A stretch of DNA of 64,000 nucleotides from positions 2,455,001 through 2,519,000 of the forward strand of contig NZ_LT907975.1 of assembly GCF_900217235.1 (NCBI RefSeq), read 5' to 3'. Every line of letters begins with the position of its first letter. The stretch's first letter is position 1. A program made the translations under genes and the position numbers. The notes under the pieces are model-generated. The model searched no databases and was not told where the DNA came from. It saw only the letters and a program-made list of their open reading frames with translations. The stretch is from Pseudodesulfovibrio profundus (GTDB lineage: Bacteria > Desulfobacterota > Desulfovibrionia > Desulfovibrionales > Desulfovibrionaceae). Of this stretch, positions 1 through 8,449 are shown one piece after another.

Positions 1-57
1 GTCCCCGAGGCCCTGCGACCCTACATGGGTGGCCTTGAGGTGATTGAAGCCAAGTAA
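1..57 (+). CDS. serS: Seryl-tRNA synthetase, C-terminal end (partial)
   Basis: Only the last 18 codons and a TAA stop are present, reading VPEALRPYMGGLEVIEAK. This closely resembles the conserved C-terminus of bacterial seryl-tRNA synthetase, where PEALRPYMGG ends the catalytic domain. The enzyme charges tRNA-Ser in the cytoplasm. The gene enters from outside the window and is followed by a strong intrinsic terminator, so it ends its transcription unit. The call rests on a short but characteristic tail. Confidence 0.75.
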   Translation, partial: VPEALRPYMGGLEVIEAK

Positions 58-76
58 CGGATACCCAAGTCGATTC

Positions 77-108
77 AAGGGCCGCTTCTTCGGAAGCGGC
101 CCTTTTTT
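77..108 (+). terminator. Intrinsic terminator after serS
   Basis: A 12-bp perfect stem (AAGGGCCGCTTC pairing with GAAGCGGCCCTT) closes on a TTCG tetraloop and runs straight into a T tract. It lies about 20 bp after the serS stop. Confidence 0.9.
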
Positions 109-211
109 GTTGTCTGTTGATCGGTCGAAACCGCTCCTCTATGGGCAGATCAAGGGCGGGGTAAAGTCGGGTTCGGACGGAGCATGTTCATATGAACTCT
201 CCACATGTCAC

Positions 212-241
212 AAAAAAAGGGCCGCCCTGTTGGACGGCCCC
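212..241 (-). terminator. Intrinsic terminator of the bd-like/multihaem operon
   Basis: Read on the minus strand, GGGGCCGTCC pairs with GGGCGGCCC across a short AACA loop and is followed by seven T. It lies just downstream of the 840-residue cytochrome gene that ends at 262. Confidence 0.85.
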
Positions 242-261
242 TGTAATGGTCTTCTGGGTGC

Positions 262-2784
262 CTATTCCTCTATCCCCATGCCCGGATGGTGGACCGGGAA
301 GTCCATCTCCTCGGTATGACACACCGCGCAATTGCCGTTGGCTCCAATGCTCATGGCTTCACCCATGTACTGGAGCGGCTGGAGGTTGTCGCGCTTGGTC
401 GCCGGATAGATGGCGTGCGGGCTGCCGTGGCATGCCGCGCAGTTGACGGCGTCCATGTCGTCCCGGCGCATGGAGTAGTGATCCTCAACGGTTTCCGTCC
501 ACTCGTTGAAGGCGCTGTCCGTATCCGGTGCCTGGAAGTCTTCATGGCAGGTCAGGCATTCGGGCAGGTTGACCCATGCCTTGCGCGGATTGACGGCATC
601 CTGCGTTCCGACAGCATTCGGCTTGAGGATGGCCAGCAGGCGCTTGGCACTCTTGGTCTTGCCTGCTTCCAGGTCGCCCTTGAGCAGGCCGATGGCGTGG
701 TCTTCGACGGTGCCGTGGCAGTTGGAGCATTCGAATCCGACGTCCAGGTGCTGCCCGCGCAAGGTGTTCTTGGGATGGCATCTGAGGCAGGATTCCTCGG
801 CACTGCGACCGGCAAGGAACACGGCGTGGGTGCCGTGAATCGCCGCAGACAGTGACGGTCTGGTCGACGAGCCTTCCGCATTCTGGGCCGGATCGTCGTG
901 GCATTCCACGCAGAGGATCGGCCCCTTCTTGGAGCGCTCCACGTGGTTGGTGTTGTTGATGCGATCATGGGTGGCCAGAATGTTTCCTGCGGTTTCGGAC
1001 GCAATGCCGGACTCGCCTTCATTCCAGTAGCCGCCATGACAATTGCGACATCCCATCTGATCACTGGTGGGGATGCTCATCTTTGTGGAGGCGATGAGGT
1101 TGCCCTTGTTGTCGCGAGCTTCCAGCTCCACGATGGGCAGCGGCTCGAATTCGCCGTTCTTGAACGGTTCAACGGCTATACGACCTTCAAATCGTCCGGC
1201 GTCTTCGTGGACTTCAAGGTAACCGTTCAAACCTTCACCTTCAAAACCCGGCTCCACGCGGTAACTGATGGAGACATCCTCGGTGATACGTGTGGGCAGC
1301 ACATCGCGCTGGATGAGCTGGGCGCGAATCATGTTACCTGCGGGCAACAGGGTGAATTCTTCGGCCTCGACGTAGAACTGCATGCCCTGATCGGCCCAGG
1401 CCAACAGCACATACTCGTCTTTTTCCGGATCATAGGGAGCCGGTGTCGCCGCTTCAGGTTCGGGGATGTTCGGATCAGGCACCTCGCCGGTTCCGTTCAA
1501 CCCTTCTGCAATATACAGAGCCAGTGCCTGACGCTCTTCGCCGGTTCCGACAAAGGGCGGCATGTATTTGTTCTTTTTGCCCATGCCGTTAAGGAACGCA
1601 TCCATACCGTTGGTATCGTACATGTTCGTCCGTTTACGGATTTCGTTCATGGGGCCGCCGATGGAGTGACAGGAAGCACATTGGAGCTGGTACAGGAATG
1701 CACCCGCTTCCATGACGTTGTCATCGGTGATGCCGTTCTCCTTGAGTTCGGGCGGTGCCCATTTGGCGCGTTTGATGGCGCCTTCCTGATTGATGATGGG
1801 CACATGTGCCTTGAGCACGGAGTTCGAGTAGATGTGTCCCCAGATGAGGTACGGCTTACGTCCGGCTTCGCGCATGAACTCGAAGGAACCGAACAGGCCC
1901 TGACCGGCCAGAAGTACGACAAGGGCCAGCGGGAAGCTGATCAGTTTCGGCATGCGAACGGCCAGTGCCAGACCACCGATCAGGGTTGCGCCAGCAAAGA
2001 ACCAGAACCACTGCATGAAGTTGATGACGCGGTGGGACTTGAGCATGACCATTTCATACTGCGGTGCAGGCAGGGCAGCTATGTACCAGTAACCGGTGGC
2101 TACGGTGGCCAGAACGCCGACGATGGTCCATGCGGAACAGGAGCGGACCACGCTGTGGCGTGTTTCCTCGTCGGGGATGCGGGTGGCGGTGACGAATCCG
2201 AACAGACCGGCACATGCAGCCGAGAAGAAGGTACGGAAAACCAGTTGCGGCCAGAAGGTCGGGTTGAAGAAGCCGTCCCAGAACGACTTGGTCGTCAGCC
2301 AGTCACCTGGAGTGAGCATGAAGCCGATGATGCCGTTGATGAGGAACAGAGAGAACCAGCCGAACACGAAGTAGAGCCAGCCGATTATGACGTGGTCTCT
2401 GCGGTTCATGGTGTCCCATGTATAGTAATAGATAATCAGGGCGACGATCTCGCCAAGGAAGCATACCCACTCCGCTGCCCATCCGAAAACGAACTGGTGG
2501 ATGAGCGTGATGGTTGCCTGTGGAGCGAGCAGGGCCACGGTGACCCATATTGCCACGCCCGAGACCGCGCCGTAGGCCATGGTCAGGAGCAGGAAGAACC
2601 GGGAATGTTTTTTCGTGTATTCGAGCAGATGCGGATTGTTGTTGCGATAGGCTGCCTGCTCCATGAGAACGAGGAACAGTCCGCCGCCAACAGCGAAGTG
2701 CGCCACATAAACGTGCAGTGTGGCGATGACGGCTATCCAGAATCCGCCACCTAGAGTCGTTAGTTGCCAAATGGGATATTCCAT
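262..2784 (-). CDS. Cytochrome bd subunit I-like protein fused to an eight-haem c-type cytochrome region
   Basis: This 840-residue membrane protein has three parts. Residues 1-330 are polytopic and resemble the cytochrome bd quinol oxidase subunit I family: early His24/His29, Glu105/Glu112 in a helix, His251, and a GRKPY motif near 308 matching the CydA GRQPW signature. Residues 355-430 form a monohaem cytochrome c domain with CASCH at 369. After a Pro-rich linker and a beta-rich segment (450-570), seven more CXXCH motifs follow at 579, 625, 666, 686, 743, 782 and 819. CydA itself carries no c haem, so this is a fusion. It probably moves electrons between the quinone pool and periplasmic c haems; the direction is unknown. 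The ATG follows AGGAGGGCGTAAGGC, and that ribosome site lies inside the upstream gene's last codons, which suggests translational coupling. Whether it reduces oxygen cannot be told from sequence. Confidence 0.8.
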   Translation of the reverse strand: MEYPIWQLTTLGGGFWIAVIATLHVYVAHFAVGGGLFLVLMEQAAYRNNNPHLLEYTKKHSRFFLLLTMAYGAVSGVAIWVTVALLAPQATITLIHQFVFGWAAEWVCFLGEIVALIIYYYTWDTMNRRDHVIIGWLYFVFGWFSLFLINGIIGFMLTPGDWLTTKSFWDGFFNPTFWPQLVFRTFFSAACAGLFGFVTATRIPDEETRHSVVRSCSAWTIVGVLATVATGYWYIAALPAPQYEMVMLKSHRVINFMQWFWFFAGATLIGGLALAVRMPKLISFPLALVVLLAGQGLFGSFEFMREAGRKPYLIWGHIYSNSVLKAHVPIINQEGAIKRAKWAPPELKENGITDDNVMEAGAFLYQLQCASCHSIGGPMNEIRKRTNMYDTNGMDAFLNGMGKKNKYMPPFVGTGEERQALALYIAEGLNGTGEVPDPNIPEPEAATPAPYDPEKDEYVLLAWADQGMQFYVEAEEFTLLPAGNMIRAQLIQRDVLPTRITEDVSISYRVEPGFEGEGLNGYLEVHEDAGRFEGRIAVEPFKNGEFEPLPIVELEARDNKGNLIASTKMSIPTSDQMGCRNCHGGYWNEGESGIASETAGNILATHDRINNTNHVERSKKGPILCVECHDDPAQNAEGSSTRPSLSAAIHGTHAVFLAGRSAEESCLRCHPKNTLRGQHLDVGFECSNCHGTVEDHAIGLLKGDLEAGKTKSAKRLLAILKPNAVGTQDAVNPRKAWVNLPECLTCHEDFQAPDTDSAFNEWTETVEDHYSMRRDDMDAVNCAACHGSPHAIYPATKRDNLQPLQYMGEAMSIGANGNCAVCHTEEMDFPVHHPGMGIEE

Positions 2785-2787
2785 GCC

Positions 2788-3831
2788 TTACGCCCTCCTG
2801 TCGTATGCTTTGAAGTAGAGGTTGAGCATGTACCCGATGGCGACGAGGCCGACCACAAGGAAGCCGAGAAAGAGGAACAGGGAGCCGAACTGATTGGTGA
2901 CCGGGGTGTCTTCGACTCTGAACCAGGGGGACAGGTAGAAGGTGCGCAACCAGTGACGGTTGCAGGCCATCAGGAAGACCGTGATGATCGACCAGATGGT
3001 GGCGGCCCCGGGTTTTCTGCGAAATCCGGCAGAAAGCAGCATGACTACGCCGAACAGCGATGCAATGAAGGTCGCTGTGGCCGGAGTCGAGTCGCCCATG
3101 AATTTGAGCATGATGTCGCGGGGGATGGAGATAAGGAACCACACGCCTACCAGCAGATTGGCCAGGGTTGCGTGGGTGAACCAGCGCATACCGATTGTGA
3201 TGTACTCATTGTGTTTTCTCCACTGCCCGAGCAGAGCAATGAAGAGTCCGCCGATGGCCAGGGAGCCGACCATGAAGTGCAGGAATCGCGGCGGCATGGC
3301 GGGATCGTTCAGGTTGAGGAACCCTTTTGCGCCGTCGAAATACTGCTTCCACTCATGGGGAACCAGCATCAGGGTCGTGTTGTTGGTCAGCATGAAACCG
3401 ACATAGAGTAATCCGATTATGGATACGCCGAAAAGCAGGTTGCGTGTGGCTTTGCCCATGTTGTCCACCCGGAATTTATACGCATAAAATCCGTAGTAGG
3501 ATATGAGCAGGGCAACAATGATTCCCAGCCACCAGCCTCCCATGAGCACGGAACTGACATAGTCGAACTGTCCGTAGTTCACTTGAAGGAAAAGCAGTGG
3601 CGCGACTCCCATGTTGATGGTCAATGCCATGAGGGGCGGCAGTTTCTGGCCGACATCCCTGTTGAGTTGGTCATTGCCTCTGATGGTTTTCACGATGCCG
3701 ATGGCGGCCGAGCCGAGCATGGCATTCATGAATAGAATATGGGCAGTGAAAGTCACGATTAACAACACATCGAACCATGCCGAATGTATGGGCAATGGGT
3801 CGGCTAGGGGTATCAGGGTGGCTGGATCCAT
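2788..3831 (-). CDS. Polytopic membrane partner of the bd-like multihaem cytochrome
   Basis: This 347-residue protein has about nine hydrophobic segments and no signal peptide or CXXCH. Histidines sit in or near membrane segments (17, 32 and one in an HFMVG-type context), so haem b binding is possible. It starts after AAGGAGTTACAT and ends three bases before the downstream bd-like/multihaem gene, so the two form a tight operon. I do not recognise it as CydB. By position it should be the second integral subunit of the complex, much as CydB or NrfD-type proteins pair with a redox subunit. Its function is inferred only from this pairing. Confidence 0.65.
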   Translation of the reverse strand: MDPATLIPLADPLPIHSAWFDVLLIVTFTAHILFMNAMLGSAAIGIVKTIRGNDQLNRDVGQKLPPLMALTINMGVAPLLFLQVNYGQFDYVSSVLMGGWWLGIIVALLISYYGFYAYKFRVDNMGKATRNLLFGVSIIGLLYVGFMLTNNTTLMLVPHEWKQYFDGAKGFLNLNDPAMPPRFLHFMVGSLAIGGLFIALLGQWRKHNEYITIGMRWFTHATLANLLVGVWFLISIPRDIMLKFMGDSTPATATFIASLFGVVMLLSAGFRRKPGAATIWSIITVFLMACNRHWLRTFYLSPWFRVEDTPVTNQFGSLFLFLGFLVVGLVAIGYMLNLYFKAYDRRA

Positions 3832-3934
3832 ATGTAACTCCTTATAAGTTCACCATAGTCCTATAGGATATTTGGCCCTCATGCACAACAGAGATCGACT
3901 GTACCAAAATAATAACCCGAATAATCAACTCGTA

Positions 3935-3940
3935 ATTATA
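3935..3940 (-). promoter_or_regulatory. Candidate -10 box of the bd-like/multihaem operon
   Basis: A perfect TATAAT reads on the minus strand about 100 bp upstream of the operon start; no convincing -35 sits 17 bp further up. A 10-bp palindrome, TCCTATAGGA, lies at 3861-3870 between it and the ATG and could be an operator. IS5 copy 1 begins only about 60 bp upstream of this box. Confidence 0.3.
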
Positions 3941-3998
3941 ATAGGACTTTGTTGATTTACTGTGGTATGTGGTGATCTCGTGAAAGTCTTAATAAAAG

Positions 3999-5266
3999 GA
4001 GACCTCTGCGCATCCCCTTTTCGCGTCCGTGCCTTGCGCTCCGCACCCAATTTGATGTTCTGACCGCACCCCAGCTTGGGCTCATTCCCGGCCTTTTCCT
4101 GCCATTTCTGGCCGAAATGCCGGATTTTGGACGCACCTCTCCCTTCAGGCTCGCGCCAGTCGAACAGCTTTTTTCAAATTGAACGCCATGGCGAGGATGT
4201 GGAACTCTCCCTCCACCTTCTCACGACCCACGTATCGGGACCGAAAGAATGCGTAGCCACGTTTGAGTGTGCCGAAGGCCCGCTCGACTATTTGCCGAAT
4301 GCTGCTGATGTCACGGTTGCGGGTCTTTTCGAAGTCTGTCAGCCTGCCGCCACGAGGCGTCTTGTCCATGGTTCCGTCCTCCAAATCGCGATCAAACAGA
4401 ATGTCCCGGTTCTTCCCGCTGCAATAGCCCTTGTCCGCATAAACCCGTGCGCCGGGATCAAGGCCGACGCCATTCACGAGCCGCTCGAATTCGCCCGTGT
4501 CCGAATGGTTCGCGGGAGTGATGTGACCACAGAGCAGAAACCCGTCTCGACTGTCCGTCGCGGCATGGAGCTTGTAGCCGTAATAGGCCCGATTTCTCTT
4601 GCGGAGCCAGGCCGCCTCCTCGTCATCCGAATAGCTGACCCGGCAGTCCACCGGCCCATCCTGTTCTTCGGCGTCCTCGGAACGGTCCTCAGGCATCACG
4701 TCGATAACCTTGCGCGGCCGCCGCTGCGACTCGACTACCGAGGCGTCCACCACGGCTCCCTCACGGACAAGAAGCCCTTGTCCTTCAAGCTGGCGGTTAA
4801 GCATGTCGAGCAAGGAGTCCAGCACCTTCAGGCGGATCAAACCGTTACGGAAACGGCATATGGTGGTCTCGTCCGGCACGTCGTCCTCGATGGAAAAACC
4901 GGTAAATCTGACAAAGGAGAGCCGGTCGAGCAGCGCCTGCTCCACGCCCGGATCACTCAGGTTGTACCAACGCTGCAAGAGCAGAATCTTGAACATCGCC
5001 AGAGGCGGATAGGCGGGATTGCCCACGGCGTTGGCCTTGCGCCTGATCTTCTTGCACAGAAAGGCGTTGATGGGCTGCCAGTCGATGAGTTCGTTGATCT
5101 CATCCAGAAATGTGGTCTTGGTTCTGCGGTGCCCCAGGAAGTAATCACCCAACCGAGGTCCTTTCTGCCGAATAGCCATGCCTTCCTCCTTTGGATGGAG
5201 AAATAATAGCATAATAAATCAAATAGTTAAAGAGTAAAAGTGTGGGATTTGCCGTGCAGAGGTCTC
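3999..5266 (-). mobile_element. IS5-family insertion sequence, copy 1 (1268 bp)
   Basis: The ends are inverted copies of GAGACCTCTGC. The element matches the copy at 24092-25359 in length, ends and encoded proteins. It is flanked by AAAAG at 3994-3998 and 5267-5271, a 5-bp target duplication; if the A shared by both right flanks belongs to the element, the duplication is 4 bp. The single gene is a DDE transposase read on the minus strand. The insertion lies between the bd-like operon (promoter side) and the 5' end of a chemoreceptor gene, so it may alter transcription of both. Confidence 0.93.
4145..5179 (-). CDS. IS5-family transposase (copy 1)
   Basis: The 344-residue product has the IS5 layout. 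An N-terminal DUF772-type region contains QRWYNLSDPGVEQALLDR and PDETTICRFRNGL. A DDE nuclease follows, with Asp in VVDASVV, Asp in VYADKGY and Glu in IVERAFGTLKR. A frame extends 11 codons further upstream, but the start at 5179 is preceded by AAGGAGGAAGGC and is clearly better. The protein is identical to the copy at 24238, and no frameshift is seen, so the element could still be active. Confidence 0.92.
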   Translation of the reverse strand: MAIRQKGPRLGDYFLGHRRTKTTFLDEINELIDWQPINAFLCKKIRRKANAVGNPAYPPLAMFKILLLQRWYNLSDPGVEQALLDRLSFVRFTGFSIEDDVPDETTICRFRNGLIRLKVLDSLLDMLNRQLEGQGLLVREGAVVDASVVESQRRPRKVIDVMPEDRSEDAEEQDGPVDCRVSYSDDEEAAWLRKRNRAYYGYKLHAATDSRDGFLLCGHITPANHSDTGEFERLVNGVGLDPGARVYADKGYCSGKNRDILFDRDLEDGTMDKTPRGGRLTDFEKTRNRDISSIRQIVERAFGTLKRGYAFFRSRYVGREKVEGEFHILAMAFNLKKAVRLARA

Positions 5267-5313
5267 AAAAGGGCAACCTGTTGACCTCCACTCTAAATTC
5301 AGGAGTACCGCTC

Positions 5314-7467
5314 ATGAAAATAGGCCCAAAACTAACAACCCTCGGCGTATCGCTGGTCGGTTTAACGACCCTCGGCATACTCGCTATTCTATTTTGGCAG
5401 AGTTCCAACGTAGAATACACGCTGACCCAAAATTTTGATTCACAGGCTGAACATGAGATAGAGTTGGGAGTTTCAGATGCCAAAGCCATGCTTGCCACTC
5501 AGCACGCGACGCTTCAAAAGCAACTGGAAAACGATATGCGGGTGCTGGAAGATATTGTCCGACGCGGCGGCGGGCTGCAACTGATGGATGAACAGGTGGA
5601 ATGGCAGGCTGTCAATCAGGTCAGCAAAGCGACAAGCACGGTTTCCCTGCCTAAAATGGCATTGGGAGACCAGTGGCTTGGTCAGAATGCCAGCGCGGAC
5701 AAGCGTACCCCACTGGTTGATGATATCATGCAACTGACGGAAACGACCTGTACCGTCTTCCAGACAATGAACAGTCAGGGCGATTTGCTTCGTGTTGCCA
5801 CCAATATTTTGAAAACCAACGGGCAGCGGGCTGTTGGCACATTTATCCCCAGTTCGAGCGTGGTTGCCCAGACCATCAAGTCCGGGAAGACGTTCCGTGG
5901 CACCGCCTACGTAGTCAATGCCTGGTACCTGACTCAGTACAAGCCGATCAAGGACGCTTCCGGCAAGGTCATCGGCTGTATCTACGTTGGCATCCTTCAG
6001 GAGGGTGTCAGCGAGCTGCGCGATGGTCTCAAGTCAGTTGTTTTGGGCCAATCCGGGTACCTGTCCGTTGTTGGCGGGTCCGGCAATACCCAGGGCGTCA
6101 TCAAGATGCACAAGGACTCGACCAAGGAAGGATCCAGCGTCATGGATCAGGCCGATGGCGTTTACAAGACTCTGATCAATGAAGCCAAGGGGAACAGCGG
6201 CAAGCCGGTCTCCGGTCGAGCTGTCATCGAAGGGCAGGATGTGATTCTGACTGCCATCTACTTCGAGCCGTGGGACTGGGTCATCTTTGGTACAGCCTAT
6301 GTGGAAGAATTCATGGCCGGTAAGCGGGCTGCAACTGCAGCATTGAATACTGCCAAGTACTGGTCGGCCGGTATTGGTCTGCTCATGGTTGTTCTTGGCG
6401 TGTTCGTGGCAATCTATTTTGCTCGAAACATGAGCCTGTCCATCAGCAACACCGTGTCGGTCATGTCGGCCATCAATGACGGTGATCTCGATGTGAAGCC
6501 CTTGTCCGTTCATGCCAAGGGCCCCCGTGACGAACTGGAAGAGCTGGGAGCTGCTGTGAACTCCATGTCTTCCAAGTTGCGCGAGGTTGTATCCAATGTT
6601 CAGGGTGCGGCGGAAAGTGTCACCCAGGGTAGTGGCGAGCTGGCGGCAACGTCGCAGTCACTCTCCGAAGGTGCCACCAATCAGGCCAGCTCTGTTGAGG
6701 AAGTCTCTGCTTCAATGGAAGAGGTGACCGCGAACATCGAGCAAAATACGGATAACGCCCGTCAGACGGAAAAGATCGCTCGACAGGCTGCCAGCGATGC
6801 CAAGCGTGGTGGCGAGTCCGTATCCAAGACCGTCGAAGCCATGCGGCAGATCGCCGACAAGATCGCGATAATCGAAGAGATCGCCCGTCAGACCAACCTG
6901 CTCGCCCTGAACGCGGCCATTGAGGCTGCCCGGGCCGGAGAGCACGGCAAGGGATTCGCGGTTGTTGCCGCCGAAGTCCGCAAGCTGGCCGAGCGAAGCG
7001 GTGTGGCTGCTGCCGAGATCAGCGAATTGTCTGCCAACAGTGTGGATATCGCCGAAGAAGCAGGCAAGATGCTTGAAAAGATGGTACCGGACATCATTCA
7101 GACCGCTGAACTGGTGCAGGAAATAGCCACCAGCAGTGATGAGCAGCAGTCTGGCTCCAACCAGATCAAGAATGCCATGCTCGAACTGGACCGCGTGGTG
7201 CAGCAGAACTCCGCTGAATCCGAAGAAGTGGCTGCTTCATCCGAAGAACTGGCCGGGCATGCCGGACTGTTGGAAGAGACAATCGGTTACTTCCGCCTGG
7301 GTAGTGGCGGCTCCAGAAGGTCACGATCTGCCTCCAAGGTGACTGTGTCCAAGCCTTCTCCCAAGTCGCTTCCAAGCAGACCTTCCACCCCTGCCCCCGC
7401 GCAGCAATCAAGCGGCGTGGCCTTGGATATGGGTGATGACAGTGATGACGAATTCGAAAAGTTCTGA
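5314..7467 (+). CDS. Methyl-accepting chemotaxis protein with Cache-type sensor
   Basis: This 717-residue chemoreceptor has TM1 at about 8-29, a periplasmic Cache-type sensor region at 45-340 (the [10 protein letters not shown] and [12 protein letters not shown] segments are typical of Cache_3/Cache_2 folds), TM2 at about 349-369, a HAMP domain and a cytoplasmic signalling bundle with the hairpin-tip sequence [20 protein letters not shown]. It ends in EFEKF after an acidic linker, matching the aromatic-x-x-aromatic pentapeptide that tethers CheR/CheB. The ATG at 5314 follows AGGAG; an in-frame start at 5242 would lie inside the IS and is rejected. IS5 copy 1 ends 47 bp before the start codon, so the original promoter has probably been separated from the gene. 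The ligand is unknown. Confidence 0.88.
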   Translation: MKIGPKLTTLGVSLVGLTTLGILAILFWQSSNVEYTLTQNFDSQAEHEIELGVSDAKAMLATQHATLQKQLENDMRVLEDIVRRGGGLQLMDEQVEWQAVNQVSKATSTVSLPKMALGDQWLGQNASADKRTPLVDDIMQLTETTCTVFQTMNSQGDLLRVATNILKTNGQRAVGTFIPSSSVVAQTIKSGKTFRGTAYVVNAWYLTQYKPIKDASGKVIGCIYVGILQEGVSELRDGLKSVVLGQSGYLSVVGGSGNTQGVIKMHKDSTKEGSSVMDQADGVYKTLINEAKGNSGKPVSGRAVIEGQDVILTAIYFEPWDWVIFGTAYVEEFMAGKRAATAALNTAKYWSAGIGLLMVVLGVFVAIYFARNMSLSISNTVSVMSAINDGDLDVKPLSVHAKGPRDELEELGAAVNSMSSKLREVVSNVQGAAESVTQGSGELAATSQSLSEGATNQASSVEEVSASMEEVTANIEQNTDNARQTEKIARQAASDAKRGGESVSKTVEAMRQIADKIAIIEEIARQTNLLALNAAIEAARAGEHGKGFAVVAAEVRKLAERSGVAAAEISELSANSVDIAEEAGKMLEKMVPDIIQTAELVQEIATSSDEQQSGSNQIKNAMLELDRVVQQNSAESEEVAASSEELAGHAGLLEETIGYFRLGSGGSRRSRSASKVTVSKPSPKSLPSRPSTPAPAQQSSGVALDMGDDSDDEFEKF

Positions 7468-7496
7468 TCCTGTGATTGAAAAGTAATTGCTGAAAT

Positions 7497-7536
7497 CAAG
7501 GCCCGTCTTTTAGTGAAAAGGCGGGCCTTGTCTTTT
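7497..7536 (+). terminator. Intrinsic terminator after the Cache chemoreceptor
   Basis: CAAGGCCCG pairs with CGGGCCTTG around an A/T-rich loop and is followed by TCTTTT. It lies 30 bp after the chemoreceptor stop. Confidence 0.85.
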
Positions 7537-7575
7537 GTATCGAAAGGAGTAGAAACTCCCTGAAAGGAGATCGCC

Positions 7576-8346
7576 ATGGGGTATGTATTACTTTTTGATG
7601 CCGGAAACACCAATACCAAAATCTGTCTGGCCGATGATCAGGGGCTGGGCGAAAGCTACACGCTGCCTACCCGTCCGGCCAATACCGCTGATGATTGGGG
7701 CTTGAAAATAGAGGCCATTCTGGCAAGGCAGGGCGTTTCGGCCGATGACGTGGAAGCATGTGCCATCTCCAGTGTCGTTCCCCCGCTCGATCCGCTTATC
7801 ATGGACATGGCCCAGCGTTTTCTAGATTGCGAACCATACTTTGCCGGGCGAAATCTGCCCATCGACCTTGAAAATGAATATGCCAGACCCGAGCAGGTAG
7901 GAGCCGATATTCTGGTCGGTTGTCTTTCGGCTCGTCTGACCTATGAGCACCGAAATCTTATTGTTATCGATTTCGGCACCGCCACCACGCTGGCCTGCGT
8001 GCAGGGAACCGCATTCAAAGGCGGCCTGATCTGCCCGGGTATTCTCTCTTCCACCTCTGCTTTGTCCAGCGGTACGGCAAAGCTCCCCAAAGTCGATTTG
8101 GAGATCAAAAGCCCGGACCTTCACTGGGGAAAAAGCACGGAAGAGTGTCTTAACCAAGGGCTCGTTTTCGGTTTTGCGTCCATGGTTGATGGCCTCGTCG
8201 AAAAGCTCTCCGCACAAATGGACGATCCGTTTGTCGTTGCTACAGGCGGGTTGTCCCGCAATGTGGCCCAGGTCAGTGAGCGAATTGACGAGCTGCGCCC
8301 CGAGCTGGTCATGGAAGGATTGTGGATGGCTTATTACAACAGGTAG
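7576..8346 (+). CDS. coaX: Type III pantothenate kinase
   Basis: CoaX phosphorylates pantothenate with ATP, the first step of coenzyme A synthesis, in the cytoplasm. The 256-residue product has the ASKHA-fold signatures of this family: an N-terminal phosphate loop LLFDAGNTNTK, the central DFGTATTLAC motif and GGLICPGI. Length matches the family. The ATG follows AAAGGAGA with good spacing. It lies alone between two terminators and between two chemoreceptor genes, so it is probably monocistronic. Confidence 0.95.
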   Translation: MGYVLLFDAGNTNTKICLADDQGLGESYTLPTRPANTADDWGLKIEAILARQGVSADDVEACAISSVVPPLDPLIMDMAQRFLDCEPYFAGRNLPIDLENEYARPEQVGADILVGCLSARLTYEHRNLIVIDFGTATTLACVQGTAFKGGLICPGILSSTSALSSGTAKLPKVDLEIKSPDLHWGKSTEECLNQGLVFGFASMVDGLVEKLSAQMDDPFVVATGGLSRNVAQVSERIDELRPELVMEGLWMAYYNR

Positions 8347-8394
8347 TTAGCTGATCGAGCCTGGCCGTATACGGCTCGACTGTCGATATATGGA

Positions 8395-8431
8395 GAACCC
8401 CGCCTTCCGAAGAAGACGGGGTTCTTTTTTT
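8395..8431 (+). terminator. Intrinsic terminator after coaX
   Basis: GAACCCCG pairs with CGGGGTTC and is followed by seven T. It lies in the 100-bp gap where coaX and the downstream chemoreceptor converge. Confidence 0.88.
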
Positions 8432-8449
8432 GGCGATGATGAGTTCTAG

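Noticed and set aside
898..2754. A 618-codon open frame on the plus strand opposite the multihaem gene
   Set aside because: It is the antisense of a clear bd-like/multihaem gene, has no recognisable domain and biased low-complexity residues; such shadows are common in GC-rich coding DNA.
4076..5206. A 376-codon plus-strand open frame inside the IS5 element
   Set aside because: It is the exact antisense of the transposase and appears in both copies only because the copies are the same.
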